From the NCBI RefSeq assembly GCF_900454865.1, contig NZ_UGTV01000015.1, positions 186,001 through 250,000 of the forward strand: 64,000 nucleotides of DNA, written 5' to 3'. The notes under the pieces are model-generated. The model saw only the letters and a program-made list of their open reading frames with translations. It was not told the DNA's origin and searched no databases. The position numbers and the translations under genes are program-made. The DNA is from Pasteurella canis. Lineage in GTDB: Bacteria > Pseudomonadota > Gammaproteobacteria > Enterobacterales > Pasteurellaceae. Shown here one piece after another: positions 8,775-17,650 of this stretch (position 1 is the first letter of the stretch; the number at the start of each line of letters is the position of its first letter).

Positions 8775-9605
8775 TTGTTCAGTACTTATACATATGAGAC
8801 ATCGGCGGAAGTATTCAAATTTGTTCAAATTACTGACCCACATTTGTTTAAGGATGAAAAGAGTGAGTTATTAGGAGTCAATACTCTTCAAAGTTTTAAT
8901 CAAGTATTAGAAGAAATCAAAGAGAGTGGTTTTCACTATGATTTTGTTCTCGCTACAGGTGATCTTGTACAAGATAGTAGTAACGAAGGTTATGTACATT
9001 TTTGCGAGCAGGTAAAAAAACTTGAAAAAACGGTATTTTGGATCCCCGGTAATCACGATTTTCAACCGAAGATGTTTGAAATACTGAATCAACATCAAGA
9101 CAATTTGAATGCAAAAAAACATATTTTACTAGGGAAACATTGGCAAATTTTAATGCTGGATAGCCAAGTGTTTGGTGTACCACATGGTGAGTTAAGTCAA
9201 TATCAGATTGACTGGCTATTAGCTAAGCTAAAAGATCATCCTGATCGCTATTCGTTAATTGTCTTACATCATCATATTTTACCAACAAATTCAGCTTGGC
9301 TTGATCAACATAACTTACGCAATGCTCATGATCTAGCGGATGTATTGGCTCCTTTTAGCCATGTAAAAGGTATTTTATATGGTCATATCCATCAAGAAAT
9401 GGAAGGGGAATGGAAAGGGTATAAAGTCATGGCAACCCCTTCTACTTGCATTCAATTTAAACCAGATCATCATACTTTTACTTTAGATTGCGTGCAGCCT
9501 GGGTGGAGAGAAGTGGAATTACATCCTGATGGGCGAATTGAAACAAGAGTAAAGCGGATTCAGAAGGTACAATTTTTTCCGAACATGCATGAGGAAGGTT
9601 ATTAA
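8775..9605 (+). CDS. cpdA: 3',5'-cyclic AMP phosphodiesterase
   Basis: Calcineurin-like metallophosphoesterase that hydrolyses cAMP and so tunes CRP activity. The 276-residue protein contains the metal-binding motifs in order: ITDPHLF, ATGDLVQD, WIPGNHDF, LHHHI and YGHIHQE, which together hold a two-metal centre. I place the start at a TTG (8775) because AGGAG at 8764-8768 lies 6 bases before it and no ATG gives a full N-terminus. The TTG start suggests modest translation. The 162-base gap after nudF may hold its own promoter. CRP-like sites elsewhere in the window (cydA, afu, com) make this a relevant regulator. Confidence 0.93.
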   Translation: MFSTYTYETSAEVFKFVQITDPHLFKDEKSELLGVNTLQSFNQVLEEIKESGFHYDFVLATGDLVQDSSNEGYVHFCEQVKKLEKTVFWIPGNHDFQPKMFEILNQHQDNLNAKKHILLGKHWQILMLDSQVFGVPHGELSQYQIDWLLAKLKDHPDRYSLIVLHHHILPTNSAWLDQHNLRNAHDLADVLAPFSHVKGILYGHIHQEMEGEWKGYKVMATPSTCIQFKPDHHTFTLDCVQPGWREVELHPDGRIETRVKRIQKVQFFPNMHEEGY

Positions 9606-9610
9606 AAATA

Positions 9611-9652
9611 AAAGAGCGGTAAATTTTTCAATTTTTTGACCGCTCTTTTATT
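9611..9652. terminator. Bidirectional terminator between cpdA and ubiF
   Basis: AAAGAGCGGT (9611-9620) pairs with ACCGCTCTTT (9639-9648). A-rich sequence on the left and T-rich on the right allow termination in both directions for these converging genes. Confidence 0.75.
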
Positions 9653-9657
9653 TAATC

Positions 9658-10833
9658 TTATAAGCCTAATGCATATTTTAAGGCTTGTTTTTTTAAGGGC
9701 GTTACTTTGTTTGTCGTAAATAACGCAAGATTGCGGGCAATTTTAAGGGGTAAAATATCCTCTTTAAAAGCCTTATAAAAGAGATCCATACCTGATTGCA
9801 TCAGCAAATTATCCCATTGGCGTTGACGTTGATAACGCATCAATACTTCATTACTTGCTAAGTCGTCTCCTTTTTGTATTGCTTGATTGAAGACCTCTAA
9901 GAGTGCTTTGACATCTTTAAAGCCTAGATTCACGCCTTGTCCTGCTAATGGGTTGATTGTATGAGCCGCATCTCCAACTAATACGATCCCTTGCTTGAAA
10001 TATTCCTGTGCATGACGACGAGTTAATTCGAAGCTATTTGCACATTTTACTTTTATTTTCCCTAAGCGAGCAGGAAAGGCTTGGCTAACTTCCACTGTAA
10101 GTTTTTCTAAAGGAAGTTGTTTTAAGGCTCGAATACGCTCAGGTTTGTCGTACCATACTAAACATGCCTGTTGACCAAGCAAGGGTAAAAAAGCTCTTGG
10201 CCCCGAAGGATAAAATTGTTGCCAAGTGATATCTTGTTGTTCTAACACTGTATCGACAATCATTAACAGACAACTTTGACGGTATTGCCAACCAGTTAAA
10301 CCAATTCCAGCAATTTGACGGAGTTGTGAGTTTGCACCATCAGCAGCAACAATACAGGGTGCAGAATAAGTTTCACCATTCTCAAGTAAAATTTGCCAAT
10401 ATTGGTCGCACTTTGTTATTTTTTTTATTGGTGATCCGAGAGTTGTTTGTATTGTTTCGACAGATTGAATTGTCTGCCATAATCCTAATTGGATGAGATT
10501 GTTTTCGACCATAAAGCCTAATTCAGGCAGTTTTAACTCGTCACTATGAAAGTGAGTTGAAAAGCCCTCAATTTCCCACGTCTCTAAAGCGCGATAAGGA
10601 CAAATTCTCATTTTTTCAATATGTTGCCACGCAGTTAGCTGTTTTAATAAATTGACGGAAGCGACACTAATTGCAGAAATACGCAGATCATAGGGGGAAT
10701 GAGGATCAAAATGAGGTAGGGCTTGTTGTTCGATGAGTTGGATATTGTGCCCTTGCTGCCCTAATCCTAACGCACAGGCCGCACCAACCATCCCACCACC
10801 TACTACAATAATGTCTTTTTGTATGACTGCCAT
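9658..10833 (-). CDS. ubiF: 3-demethoxyubiquinol 3-hydroxylase (FAD monooxygenase)
   Basis: FAD-dependent aromatic hydroxylase of ubiquinone synthesis, acting at the inner face of the membrane. The 391-residue protein has the Rossmann FAD motif IIVVGGGMVGAACALGLG at the N-terminus, the internal ADGANSQLRQ motif, and the second FAD motif VLVGDAAHTINPLAGQGVNLGFKD near residue 290-310. Of the related UbiF, UbiH and UbiI proteins, the best remembered match is UbiF: the DLRISAIS, TRRHA and C-terminal LKKQALKYALGL segments are near identical to E. coli UbiF. It is divergent from miaB, as ubiF and miaB are in E. coli. The hydroxylation position is inferred from this orthology. Confidence 0.88.
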   Translation of the reverse strand: MAVIQKDIIVVGGGMVGAACALGLGQQGHNIQLIEQQALPHFDPHSPYDLRISAISVASVNLLKQLTAWQHIEKMRICPYRALETWEIEGFSTHFHSDELKLPELGFMVENNLIQLGLWQTIQSVETIQTTLGSPIKKITKCDQYWQILLENGETYSAPCIVAADGANSQLRQIAGIGLTGWQYRQSCLLMIVDTVLEQQDITWQQFYPSGPRAFLPLLGQQACLVWYDKPERIRALKQLPLEKLTVEVSQAFPARLGKIKVKCANSFELTRRHAQEYFKQGIVLVGDAAHTINPLAGQGVNLGFKDVKALLEVFNQAIQKGDDLASNEVLMRYQRQRQWDNLLMQSGMDLFYKAFKEDILPLKIARNLALFTTNKVTPLKKQALKYALGL

Positions 10834-10982
10834 TGCTTTTTTCCTTTTAGTTTTTGAAAACTATTTTACCGCCAATGAGGGAAATTCAAAAGAAATCTCT
10901 TTTTTAACTAGCCAGCATACTGACAAGTCTGTAAAATAGCCAGTCAAATTTTTTATAGGTTAACTGAATTTTTAAAAACAAT

Positions 10983-12407
10983 ATGACGCAAAAATTACAT
11001 ATTAAAACCTGGGGCTGTCAGATGAATGAATATGATTCATCAAAAATGGCAGATCTTTTAAATAGTACCCATGGTTTAGAATTAACTGAAATTCCAGAAG
11101 AGGCAGATGTATTATTATTAAATACCTGCTCGATCCGAGAAAAAGCACAAGAAAAGGTCTTTCATCAATTAGGTCGTTGGAAAGAATTAAAAAAACAAAA
11201 TCCCGCATTAGTCATTGGTGTGGGTGGTTGTGTTGCCTCACAAGAGGGAGAACATATTCGTACTCGAGCCCCTTATGTTGATATTATTTTTGGACCACAA
11301 ACTTTGCATCGCCTACCTGAAATGATTAATCAAATTCGAGGGGGAAAAAGTTCAGTTGTTGATGTGAGCTTTCCAGAAATTGAGAAGTTTGACCGTTTGC
11401 CAGAGCCCCGTGCGGAAGGGCCAACCGCCTTTGTTTCTATTATGGAAGGCTGTAATAAATATTGCTCATTTTGTGTGGTGCCTTATACGCGAGGTGAGGA
11501 AGTCAGTCGTCCTGTTGATGATGTGTTATTTGAAATTGCTCAATTAGCAGAGCAAGGTGTACGCGAAGTCAATTTATTAGGGCAAAATGTAAATGCCTAT
11601 CGTGGCGCAACACATGATGATGGTATTTGTACTTTTGCTGAGTTATTACGATTAGTTGCTGCAATTGATGGTATTGATCGTCTACGTTTTACTACAAGTC
11701 ATCCAATTGAATTTACGGATGATATTATTGATGTTTACCGTGATACGCCCGAACTAGTCAGTTTCTTACATTTGCCTGTTCAGAGTGGCTCAGATCGAGT
11801 TCTTTCTATGATGAAACGAAATCATACCGCACTTGAGTATAAATCTATTATTCGTAAATTAAGAGCGGTTCGACCTGACATTCAAATTAGTTCAGATTTT
11901 ATTGTTGGGTTCCCTGGTGAAACAACTGAGGATTTTGAGCAAACGATGAATTTAATTGCGCAAGTCAATTTTGATATGAGCTTTAGCTTTATTTATTCTG
12001 CTCGTCCAGGCACACCAGCTGCAGACATGCCAGATGATGTCAGTGAAGAAGAGAAAAAACAACGTTTATATTTATTACAGCAACGTATCAACAATCAAGC
12101 AGCACAATTTAGCCGTGCAATGTTGGGTACAGAACAGCGTGTATTAGTTGAGGGGCCATCGAAAAAAGATATCATGGAACTCACAGGAAGAACAGAAACA
12201 AACCGTATTGTTAATTTTGTGGGTACGCCAGATATGATTGGCAAGTTTGTTGATATTAAAATTACAGATGTGTTCACTAATTCCTTACGTGGTGATGTAG
12301 TACGTACGGAAGAACAAATGGGATTACGTGTTGTGCAATCACCACAAGCAGTGATTAATCGTACTCGTAAAGAAGATGAGCTGGGCGTAGGACGTTACCA
12401 CGCTTAA
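10983..12407 (+). CDS. miaB: tRNA-2-methylthio-N6-dimethylallyladenosine synthase
   Basis: Radical SAM methylthiotransferase that adds a methylthio group to i6A37 of tRNAs reading codons that start with U. The 474-residue protein has the UPF0004 domain with three cysteines for the auxiliary cluster ([23 protein letters not shown]), the radical SAM motif CNKYCSFC near residue 155-165, and a C-terminal TRAM domain. All six cluster cysteines are present. The only upstream sequence, a 149-base gap shared with ubiF, must carry divergent promoters. A strong terminator follows. A perfect uptake sequence lies inside at 11826-11834. Confidence 0.97.
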   Translation: MTQKLHIKTWGCQMNEYDSSKMADLLNSTHGLELTEIPEEADVLLLNTCSIREKAQEKVFHQLGRWKELKKQNPALVIGVGGCVASQEGEHIRTRAPYVDIIFGPQTLHRLPEMINQIRGGKSSVVDVSFPEIEKFDRLPEPRAEGPTAFVSIMEGCNKYCSFCVVPYTRGEEVSRPVDDVLFEIAQLAEQGVREVNLLGQNVNAYRGATHDDGICTFAELLRLVAAIDGIDRLRFTTSHPIEFTDDIIDVYRDTPELVSFLHLPVQSGSDRVLSMMKRNHTALEYKSIIRKLRAVRPDIQISSDFIVGFPGETTEDFEQTMNLIAQVNFDMSFSFIYSARPGTPAADMPDDVSEEEKKQRLYLLQQRINNQAAQFSRAMLGTEQRVLVEGPSKKDIMELTGRTETNRIVNFVGTPDMIGKFVDIKITDVFTNSLRGDVVRTEEQMGLRVVQSPQAVINRTRKEDELGVGRYHA

Positions 12408-12429
12408 TTTTTTACTCATACTTATTGCT

Positions 12430-12477
12430 AAAAGCTGCTCAGGGTGGATTACTTGAGTAGCTTTTTCTTTTTTTTGT
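12430..12477 (+). terminator. Rho-independent terminator after miaB
   Basis: AAAAGCTGCTCA (12430-12441) pairs with TGAGTAGCTTTT (12454-12465) with one mismatch, and a long run of T follows. It isolates miaB from nadV. Confidence 0.8.
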
Positions 12478-12690
12478 TAACTAAAAACTACCTTTTTTAA
12501 AAGTGGATCAATAATATTCACTTAATTCTAGGCATATCATTGTGAATAGTGCTGTTCCAATTTAATAAAATTACACAGATCTTTTACTTTTTATATATTA
12601 TTTGCACTTATTTAGTGTCATTTAAAATAAATTTTGGTAATTTATATATATCAAAAGTGTATTTTTTTTTAATTAAATGAGTTAAATGGA

Positions 12691-14082
12691 ATGTATACAT
12701 CGAATTTTTTAAATCTTATCTTAAATGTTGACAGCTATAAGGCATCTCATTGGCTACAGTACCCACCTGATACAAAATATGTGTCTTATTATGTTGAGGC
12801 ACGTAACGGGAATTTTGATGTTGTGTTTTTTGGTTTACAAGCGTTTATAAAAGAATATTTATTAACACCAATTAGCCAACAGGATATTGATGAAGCAGAA
12901 ATTGTTTTGAATACGCATGGTTTACCATTTAATCGTAATGGTTGGCAACTTTTAATTGAGAAGTATCAGGGATTCTTACCATTAAAAATAGAAGCTATTC
13001 CAGAAGGTACTGTATTACCAGTAAGTAATGTAGTTTGTCAGATTGTTAACACCGATCCTGAATTTTTTTGGCTTGCAGGCTATCTAGAAACGGCATTATT
13101 ACGTGCAATTTGGTACCCTTCTACAGTTGCCAGTATTTCTTATTTTTGTAAGCAGAAAATTAAACATGCACTTGAACAATCTGCGGATAATTTAGATGGA
13201 TTATTATTTAAGCTGCATGATTTTGGCGCAAGAGGAGCTTCTAGTTTGGAAACTGTGGCTTTAGGCGGTTTAGCACATTTAGTTAATTTTATGGGAACAG
13301 ATAGCGTTTCGGCATTACTTGCAGCTCGACGTTGGTATAATGCAACACAAATGCCAGCTTTCTCTATTCCTGCTGCTGAACATAGTACGATAACATCATG
13401 GGGAAAAGAAAGAGAAAGTGCTGCTTATGAAAATATGCTAAATCAATTTGCAGGTAAAGATAAGATATATGCGGTTGTTTCAGATAGCTATGATCTGTGG
13501 AATGCCCTAGAAAATATTTGGGGAGAGCAACTGAAAAACAAAGTACAAGTATTGGGTGGGACTTTAGTTATACGTCCAGATAGTGGCGATCCAGCTGAAG
13601 TCATATGTCGTACATTAACAATTCTAGAAAACAAATTTGGCTCAGTAGTAAATAATAAAGGCTATAAAGTATTACCTAGTTATATACGTCTTATTCAAGG
13701 CGATGGGATAAACTGCCATTCAATTGTGTCTATTTTAGCCTCAATCATGGCTCATGGATTTAGTATTGATAATGTGAGTTTTGGAATGGGAGGCGGCTTA
13801 TTACAACAAATCAATCGAGATACGATGAGTTGGGCGATGAAGGCGAGTGCGGTCAATATTGCAGGTGAATGGCAAGATGTTTATAAAGATCCAATAACTA
13901 GTCGAGCAAAGCGTTCGAAAAAAGGTCTGCTTGCATTAGTCAAACAACAAAACCAGTGGCAAACAATATCTAAGCAGGCATTAGGTGAACAAGAAAATCA
14001 ATTACGTACAGTATTTTTGAATGGGCAGTTACTAATTGATGATGATTTAGAAACAATTCGTATGAGAGCAAATAGCTATTAA
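12691..14082 (+). CDS. nadV: Nicotinamide phosphoribosyltransferase
   Basis: Converts nicotinamide and PRPP to NMN, allowing NAD to be made from nicotinamide without V factor. The 463-residue protein matches vertebrate NAMPT motifs: DSYKASHWLQYPP at residues 14-26, HDFGARGASS with Asp177, the catalytic-loop PAAEHSTI with His231, SDSYDLWNA, and RPDSGDP at 295-301. All key residues are intact. It stands alone: no nadM, nadR or prs gene adjoins it, a 283-base AT-rich gap precedes it and a 624-base gene-free gap follows. A weak TGGA-type ribosome site precedes the ATG. In this family nadV is known on plasmids (H. ducreyi) and on chromosomes of some species, so past transfer is possible but not shown. 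Confidence 0.95.
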   Translation: MYTSNFLNLILNVDSYKASHWLQYPPDTKYVSYYVEARNGNFDVVFFGLQAFIKEYLLTPISQQDIDEAEIVLNTHGLPFNRNGWQLLIEKYQGFLPLKIEAIPEGTVLPVSNVVCQIVNTDPEFFWLAGYLETALLRAIWYPSTVASISYFCKQKIKHALEQSADNLDGLLFKLHDFGARGASSLETVALGGLAHLVNFMGTDSVSALLAARRWYNATQMPAFSIPAAEHSTITSWGKERESAAYENMLNQFAGKDKIYAVVSDSYDLWNALENIWGEQLKNKVQVLGGTLVIRPDSGDPAEVICRTLTILENKFGSVVNNKGYKVLPSYIRLIQGDGINCHSIVSILASIMAHGFSIDNVSFGMGGGLLQQINRDTMSWAMKASAVNIAGEWQDVYKDPITSRAKRSKKGLLALVKQQNQWQTISKQALGEQENQLRTVFLNGQLLIDDDLETIRMRANSY

Positions 14083-14706
14083 TATTAGATTAATTACTGT
14101 TCTTAAATTTATTTTTGTGTATTGTTTGAGTGTTTAAGATGAAATTTTTTTGTTAACTTATTGATATGACTTTTGTATAGGAAGTCAAAATGTAGCCAGA
14201 GGCAGATTTTTCTGCAAGTTTTACATCTAAGATAATATGTATGAATCTGCCTCCCTCTTTTGTAAAGGTATATGTTTAGTTAATCTTTACTTAGAGATCT
14301 TATGATGAAAATAGAAAATGCTCAAAATAAAATAAAGTGATTAGATTTCAGTTGGTTATACTTTATTCGAGTAGAAAATAATGATTTATTGAAAAAAGAT
14401 AAAATAGATGATGCTTAGCATTTTTACTTCTTTTAACTAAGGAACTTAACTAACATTAGTTAAAAACAATAGGGCAGCAATTTGGGGGGGAATTTTCATC
14501 TTTGCTATATTTAAGTGTTAGTTATGCATATACTATGCTGAAATAGCTCATTAAAAAATTAAGCAAATTAATACAATACTGCAAGAGTGGCATTATATTG
14601 TAATTTAGTAGTGCTTAAGTACAGCTTGAATAATAAGAAAAGTAAATTTTAGGAAAATAAAAAGCCTATTTGGATGCTATTTTATTGTATTTATTGTGGT
14701 TTTATA
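14083..14706. other. Gene-free 624-base stretch between nadV and the tRNA cluster
   Basis: No reading frame on either strand looks like a gene. The stretch is AT-rich and includes a run of 7 G near 14484. The only structured element I find is the inverted repeat at 14199-14253 (listed separately). I see no transposase remnants and no direct repeats obvious by eye. Confidence 0.6.
14199..14262 (+). terminator. Possible terminator or stable RNA hairpin after nadV
   Basis: GAGGCAGATT (14199-14208) and AATCTGCCTC (14244-14253) form a perfect 10-bp stem with a 35-base loop, followed by CCTCTTTTG. The T run is short and the hairpin is 117 bases after nadV, so this could be its terminator or the end of a small RNA. 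Confidence 0.45.
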
Positions 14707-14793
14707 TGGTGCCCGAGGCCAGACTTGAACTGGCACGCTTCGAAAAGCGAGGGATTTTAAATCCCTTGTGTCTACCGATTTCACCACTCGGGC
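14707..14793 (-). tRNA. leuZ: tRNA-Leu (anticodon TAA)
   Basis: On the minus strand the sequence starts GCCCGAGTGGTGAAAT and ends in an encoded CCA. The anticodon arm is AGGGA-TT-TAA-AA-TCCCT. The long variable arm (CTCGCTTTTCGAAGCG) is typical of tRNA-Leu. It is last in a Gly-Cys-Leu operon that matches the E. coli glyW-cysT-leuZ order. Confidence 0.97.
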
Positions 14794-14837
14794 ACATAAT
14801 TTAAATATGCTGCGATAACTAACTGCGTTTAAGGTTA

Positions 14838-14911
14838 TGGAGGCGTGTCCCGGAGTCGAACCGAGCTACATGGATTTGCAATCCAGTGCATAACCGCTTT
14901 GCTAACACGCC
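14838..14911 (-). tRNA. cysT: tRNA-Cys (anticodon GCA)
   Basis: A 74-base cloverleaf on the minus strand, from GGCGTGTTAGCAAAGC to encoded CCA. The anticodon loop contains TGCAA between TGGAT and ATCCA arms. The acceptor stem GGCGTGT pairs with ACACGCC. Middle gene of the Gly-Cys-Leu operon. Confidence 0.97.
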
Positions 14912-14918
14912 GTTAGTT

Positions 14919-14994
14919 TGGAGCGGGAAACGAGGCTCGAACTCGCGACCCCAACCTTGGCAAGGTTGTGCTCTACCAACTGAGCTATTCCCGC
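14919..14994 (-). tRNA. glyW: tRNA-Gly (anticodon GCC)
   Basis: A 76-base cloverleaf on the minus strand, from GCGGGAATAGCTCAGT to encoded CCA. The anticodon arm is CAACC-TT-GCC-AA-GGTTG. First gene of the operon, closest to the promoter at 15015-15042. Confidence 0.97.
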
Positions 14995-15014
14995 ATTCGC
15001 TGTTAGTGCGGTGC

Positions 15015-15042
15015 ATTCTACTGATTTCTAAAAATCTGTCAA
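15015..15042 (-). promoter_or_regulatory. Promoter of the tRNA Gly-Cys-Leu operon
   Basis: On the minus strand: perfect TTGACA (15042-15037), 16-bp spacer, TAGAAT (15020-15015). Transcription should start near 15008, just ahead of tRNA-Gly. This is one of the strongest promoter matches in the window, as expected for stable RNA. Confidence 0.8.
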
Positions 15043-15207
15043 CGATTGTTTTTAAAAAAGTTGATTAACTGCTGAAAAAAAATGCAGATTGTTTGTTTCT
15101 GTTCAAAAATGAGTAGTTTTTTGTTTGTTTTTAAATAGATTTTATGTATTTTGTAGATTACAGAATTTCCTTTTTTGTTTTTTATCTTTATGCCATAATG
15201 CAATTTA

Positions 15208-15223
15208 AGCCATCTGGATGGCT
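15208..15223 (+). promoter_or_regulatory. MetJ-type operator upstream of metB
   Basis: AGCCATCT-GGATGGCT, a nearly perfect 16-bp palindrome made of two adjoining met-box-like octamers. A CATAAT -10-like box lies at 15194-15199 with no good -35, so the operator covers the expected transcription start. It resembles the operator before metK (736-751). Confidence 0.6.
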
Positions 15224-15267
15224 AAATTGGTGGATTGTTTTTTATTAATACAGAATGTAGAGCGTTT

Positions 15268-16377
15268 ATGACACAACAATATTTTATTGAAACATTACTT
15301 GCGCAAGCGGGTAACAGAACTGATGAACGGACGGGGGCAGTATCTACACCTATCTTTTTGTCTACAGCTTATGGACATCATGGGATTGGTGAAAGTACTG
15401 GGTATGATTATACGAGAACTAAAAATCCAACACGTACTGTACTGGAAGAAACGATTGCTCAGCTTGAGGGAGGGATAAGAGGATTTGCATGCGCTTCTGG
15501 TATGGCTGCAATTCAACTCATTATGTCTCTGTTCTCGTCACCTGATGAATGGATTGTTTCAAACGATGTTTATGGTGGGACTTATCGCCTATTGGACTTT
15601 GCTTATAAAAAAACGCATGGTGTGAAACCTGTGTATGTTGATACTGCGGATATCGCTGCAATTGAAGCAGCGATTACAGAAAAAACTAAGGCGATTTTTA
15701 TAGAAACACCCTCCAATCCATTGATGGAAGAATGTGATGTGGCTGAAATTGCAAAAATTGCTAAAAAATATAATTTGTTGTTAATTGTTGATAATACATT
15801 TTTGACACCAGTTTTGTTTAGACCGATCGAACATGGTGCAGATATTGTGATCCATAGTGCAACTAAGTATCTTGCTGGCCATAATGATACTTTAGCTGGG
15901 CTTATTGTAACAAAAGACTTAGATCTCTGTGAGCGTTTATTTTATATTCAAAATGGAGCGGGAGCTGTGCTATCGCCATTTGATTCTTGGCTAACGATTC
16001 GAGGAATAAAAACTTTAGCATTACGAATGGAGCGACATCAAAGTAATGCCAAAGCTTTAGCAACATTTCTAAAAAAGCAGCCACAAGTCGCAGATGTGTT
16101 GTATCCTAATAAAGGAGGTATGCTATCTTTTCGTTTACAGGATGAAAATTGGGTTAATCCATTTTTAAAAGCTATTAAATTGATTACTTTTGCTGAAAGT
16201 CTGGGGGGAACGGAAAGTTTTATTACTTATCCCGCAACTCAAACACATATGGATATCCCTGAGCACGAACGCATTGCAAGAGGTATTTGTAATCGTCTAT
16301 TACGTTTTTCAGTGGGTTTAGAAAATATTGAAGATCTTAAAGCTGATTTACAGCAGGCCTTTGCACAATTAAGCTGA
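15268..16377 (+). CDS. metB: Cystathionine gamma-synthase (PLP enzyme)
   Basis: Joins an activated homoserine ester with cysteine to form cystathionine in methionine synthesis. The 369-residue protein has the Cys/Met metabolism PLP-enzyme features: ACASGMAAIQ, the aspartate in IVDNTF, and the PLP lysine in HSATKYLAGHND at Lys200. I start at the ATG at 15268 (TQQYFIETLLAQAGNRTDE), which aligns with MetB proteins; the frame extends to 15235 but adds an unusual N-terminus. A MetJ-type operator upstream supports a methionine role. Related O-acetylhomoserine sulfhydrylases and cystathionine lyases share the fold, so the exact reaction is inferred from length, N-terminus and regulation. Confidence 0.88.
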   Translation: MTQQYFIETLLAQAGNRTDERTGAVSTPIFLSTAYGHHGIGESTGYDYTRTKNPTRTVLEETIAQLEGGIRGFACASGMAAIQLIMSLFSSPDEWIVSNDVYGGTYRLLDFAYKKTHGVKPVYVDTADIAAIEAAITEKTKAIFIETPSNPLMEECDVAEIAKIAKKYNLLLIVDNTFLTPVLFRPIEHGADIVIHSATKYLAGHNDTLAGLIVTKDLDLCERLFYIQNGAGAVLSPFDSWLTIRGIKTLALRMERHQSNAKALATFLKKQPQVADVLYPNKGGMLSFRLQDENWVNPFLKAIKLITFAESLGGTESFITYPATQTHMDIPEHERIARGICNRLLRFSVGLENIEDLKADLQQAFAQLS

Positions 16378-16491
16378 GTTTTCATCGTAAACGGATTGAT
16401 TTGCATCATGCTTGTGATATTATCAATGCACTTGAAATTATGAAAAGCGTTCTTATTATAGAAAGCATTATTAACAAAAAAGGAAAAAATA

Positions 16492-16812
16492 ATGGAAGTA
16501 TTACACTCAACTGATGCAACATTTGTAGCTGATGTAGTTAATTCAGATGTACCTGTATTATTAGATTTTTGGGCGCCTTGGTGTGGTCCTTGTCGTATGA
16601 TTTCACCTATTTTAGATGAAATTGCTGCGGATTTTTCGGGGAAAGTAAAAGTAGTAAAAATTAATATTGATGAAAACCAAGAAACACCTGCACAATTAGG
16701 TGTACGTAGTATCCCGACATTAGTGTTATTTAAAGACGGTAAAGCAGTTGCAACACAAGTTGGTGCATTACCGAAAAATCAGTTAGCGAATTTTATTAAT
16801 CAAAATATCTAA
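16492..16812 (+). CDS. trxA: Thioredoxin
   Basis: Small cytoplasmic disulfide reductase that supplies electrons to ribonucleotide reductase and other proteins. The 106-residue length is normal for Trx1. The active site [10 protein letters not shown] is intact with Cys31 and Cys34, and the cis-proline loop SIPTLVLFK is present. AAGGA precedes the ATG at the right distance. It has its own 114-base upstream gap and a terminator shared with cobB, so it is a single-gene unit. Confidence 0.97.
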   Translation: MEVLHSTDATFVADVVNSDVPVLLDFWAPWCGPCRMISPILDEIAADFSGKVKVVKINIDENQETPAQLGVRSIPTLVLFKDGKAVATQVGALPKNQLANFINQNI

Positions 16813-16830
16813 CGTAAATGAATTAAAGAT

Positions 16831-16861
16831 AAATCCCAAGTATAGTGCTTGGGATTTTTTT
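16831..16861. terminator. Terminator between trxA and cobB
   Basis: AAATCCCAAG (16831-16840) pairs perfectly with CTTGGGATTT (16848-16857), followed by a T run on the plus side. It can serve trxA, and possibly the converging cobB. Confidence 0.8.
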
Positions 16862-16870
16862 ATATTTGAA

Positions 16871-17575
16871 TTATAAGAATTGACTCACATAATGTGGGAC
16901 AATTTGGCTTGCTTTACCATAGTGAAATTCATCGAAACTTGACCGCACTTTACTAGGTTCTAAGTTGAGTTCGACAGTATGTGCGCCATGATATCTTGCT
17001 TCATTAACGAAGCCAGCAGCAGGGTAGACATGACCAGAGGTGCCGATTGCAATAAAATAATCACATTCAGAAAGTGCCGTATAAATACGCTCCATCTCTA
17101 AAGGATATTCTCCAAACCAAACAATATGAGGGCGTAATGTTTGTGGTATTGTGCAACATGTGCATTTATCTCGCTGAGTAATATCTTTTTGCCAAGTATA
17201 AATTTTCCCCGATTTTGTACAGCGAACTTTTAATAATTCACCATGCATGTGAATGATGTTTTTTGAGCCAGCACGTTCGTGTAAGTTATCCACATTTTGC
17301 GTTATAACTAATAGGTTTTGACCTATTTTTTGTTCTAGCTTAGTAAGAGCAAAATGTGCTGCATTAGGTTTCAAATTAGTATCTAATAGCTGTTTACGAC
17401 GAGCATTATAGAAGTGTTGGACCAGTTGTGGATTTTTTATAAATCCTTCTGGTGTTGCAATATCTTCAATACGATGTTCTTCCCATAGACCGTCTGAAGC
17501 ACGAAAAGTACGGATACCTGACTCAGCTGAAATCCCAGCGCCTGTTAATACAACAATTTTAGGAGATTTGGACAA
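16871..17575 (-). CDS. cobB: NAD-dependent protein deacylase (sirtuin)
   Basis: Removes acetyl or succinyl groups from protein lysines using NAD, giving nicotinamide as by-product. The 234-residue protein shows [28 protein letters not shown], the catalytic HMHGEL, and [12 protein letters not shown]. Of the zinc-site cysteines, CTKSG and CTCC segments supply candidates. The start is a TTG at 17575-17573: it lies behind AAGAGAAA and gives [15 protein letters not shown], equal to the short form of E. coli CobB; no ATG precedes the glycine motif. The nicotinamide released here is the substrate of NadV, a plausible recycling link. A perfect uptake sequence lies at 16942-16950. Confidence 0.93.
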   Translation of the reverse strand: MSKSPKIVVLTGAGISAESGIRTFRASDGLWEEHRIEDIATPEGFIKNPQLVQHFYNARRKQLLDTNLKPNAAHFALTKLEQKIGQNLLVITQNVDNLHERAGSKNIIHMHGELLKVRCTKSGKIYTWQKDITQRDKCTCCTIPQTLRPHIVWFGEYPLEMERIYTALSECDYFIAIGTSGHVYPAAGFVNEARYHGAHTVELNLEPSKVRSSFDEFHYGKASQIVPHYVSQFL

Positions 17576-17650
17576 GATTGTTTCTCTTTTATAAATAATT
17601 TCAATTAATAGAACATCATAGTATTGAAATGCTATTTTCTTTGTATTTGT

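Noticed and set aside
8622-8843. 73-codon minus-strand frame before cpdA
   Set aside because: It overlaps the cpdA start and its composition (FFMKFFFKIKSK) is what AT-rich noncoding DNA gives.
14707-14994. Genomic island attachment site at the tRNA operon near nadV
   Set aside because: No integrase gene and no duplicated tRNA 3' end were noticed near nadV, so an island cannot be supported.
14819-15068. Short reading frames across the tRNA-Cys/tRNA-Gly region on both strands
   Set aside because: They are translations of tRNA sequence and its promoter with no protein features.
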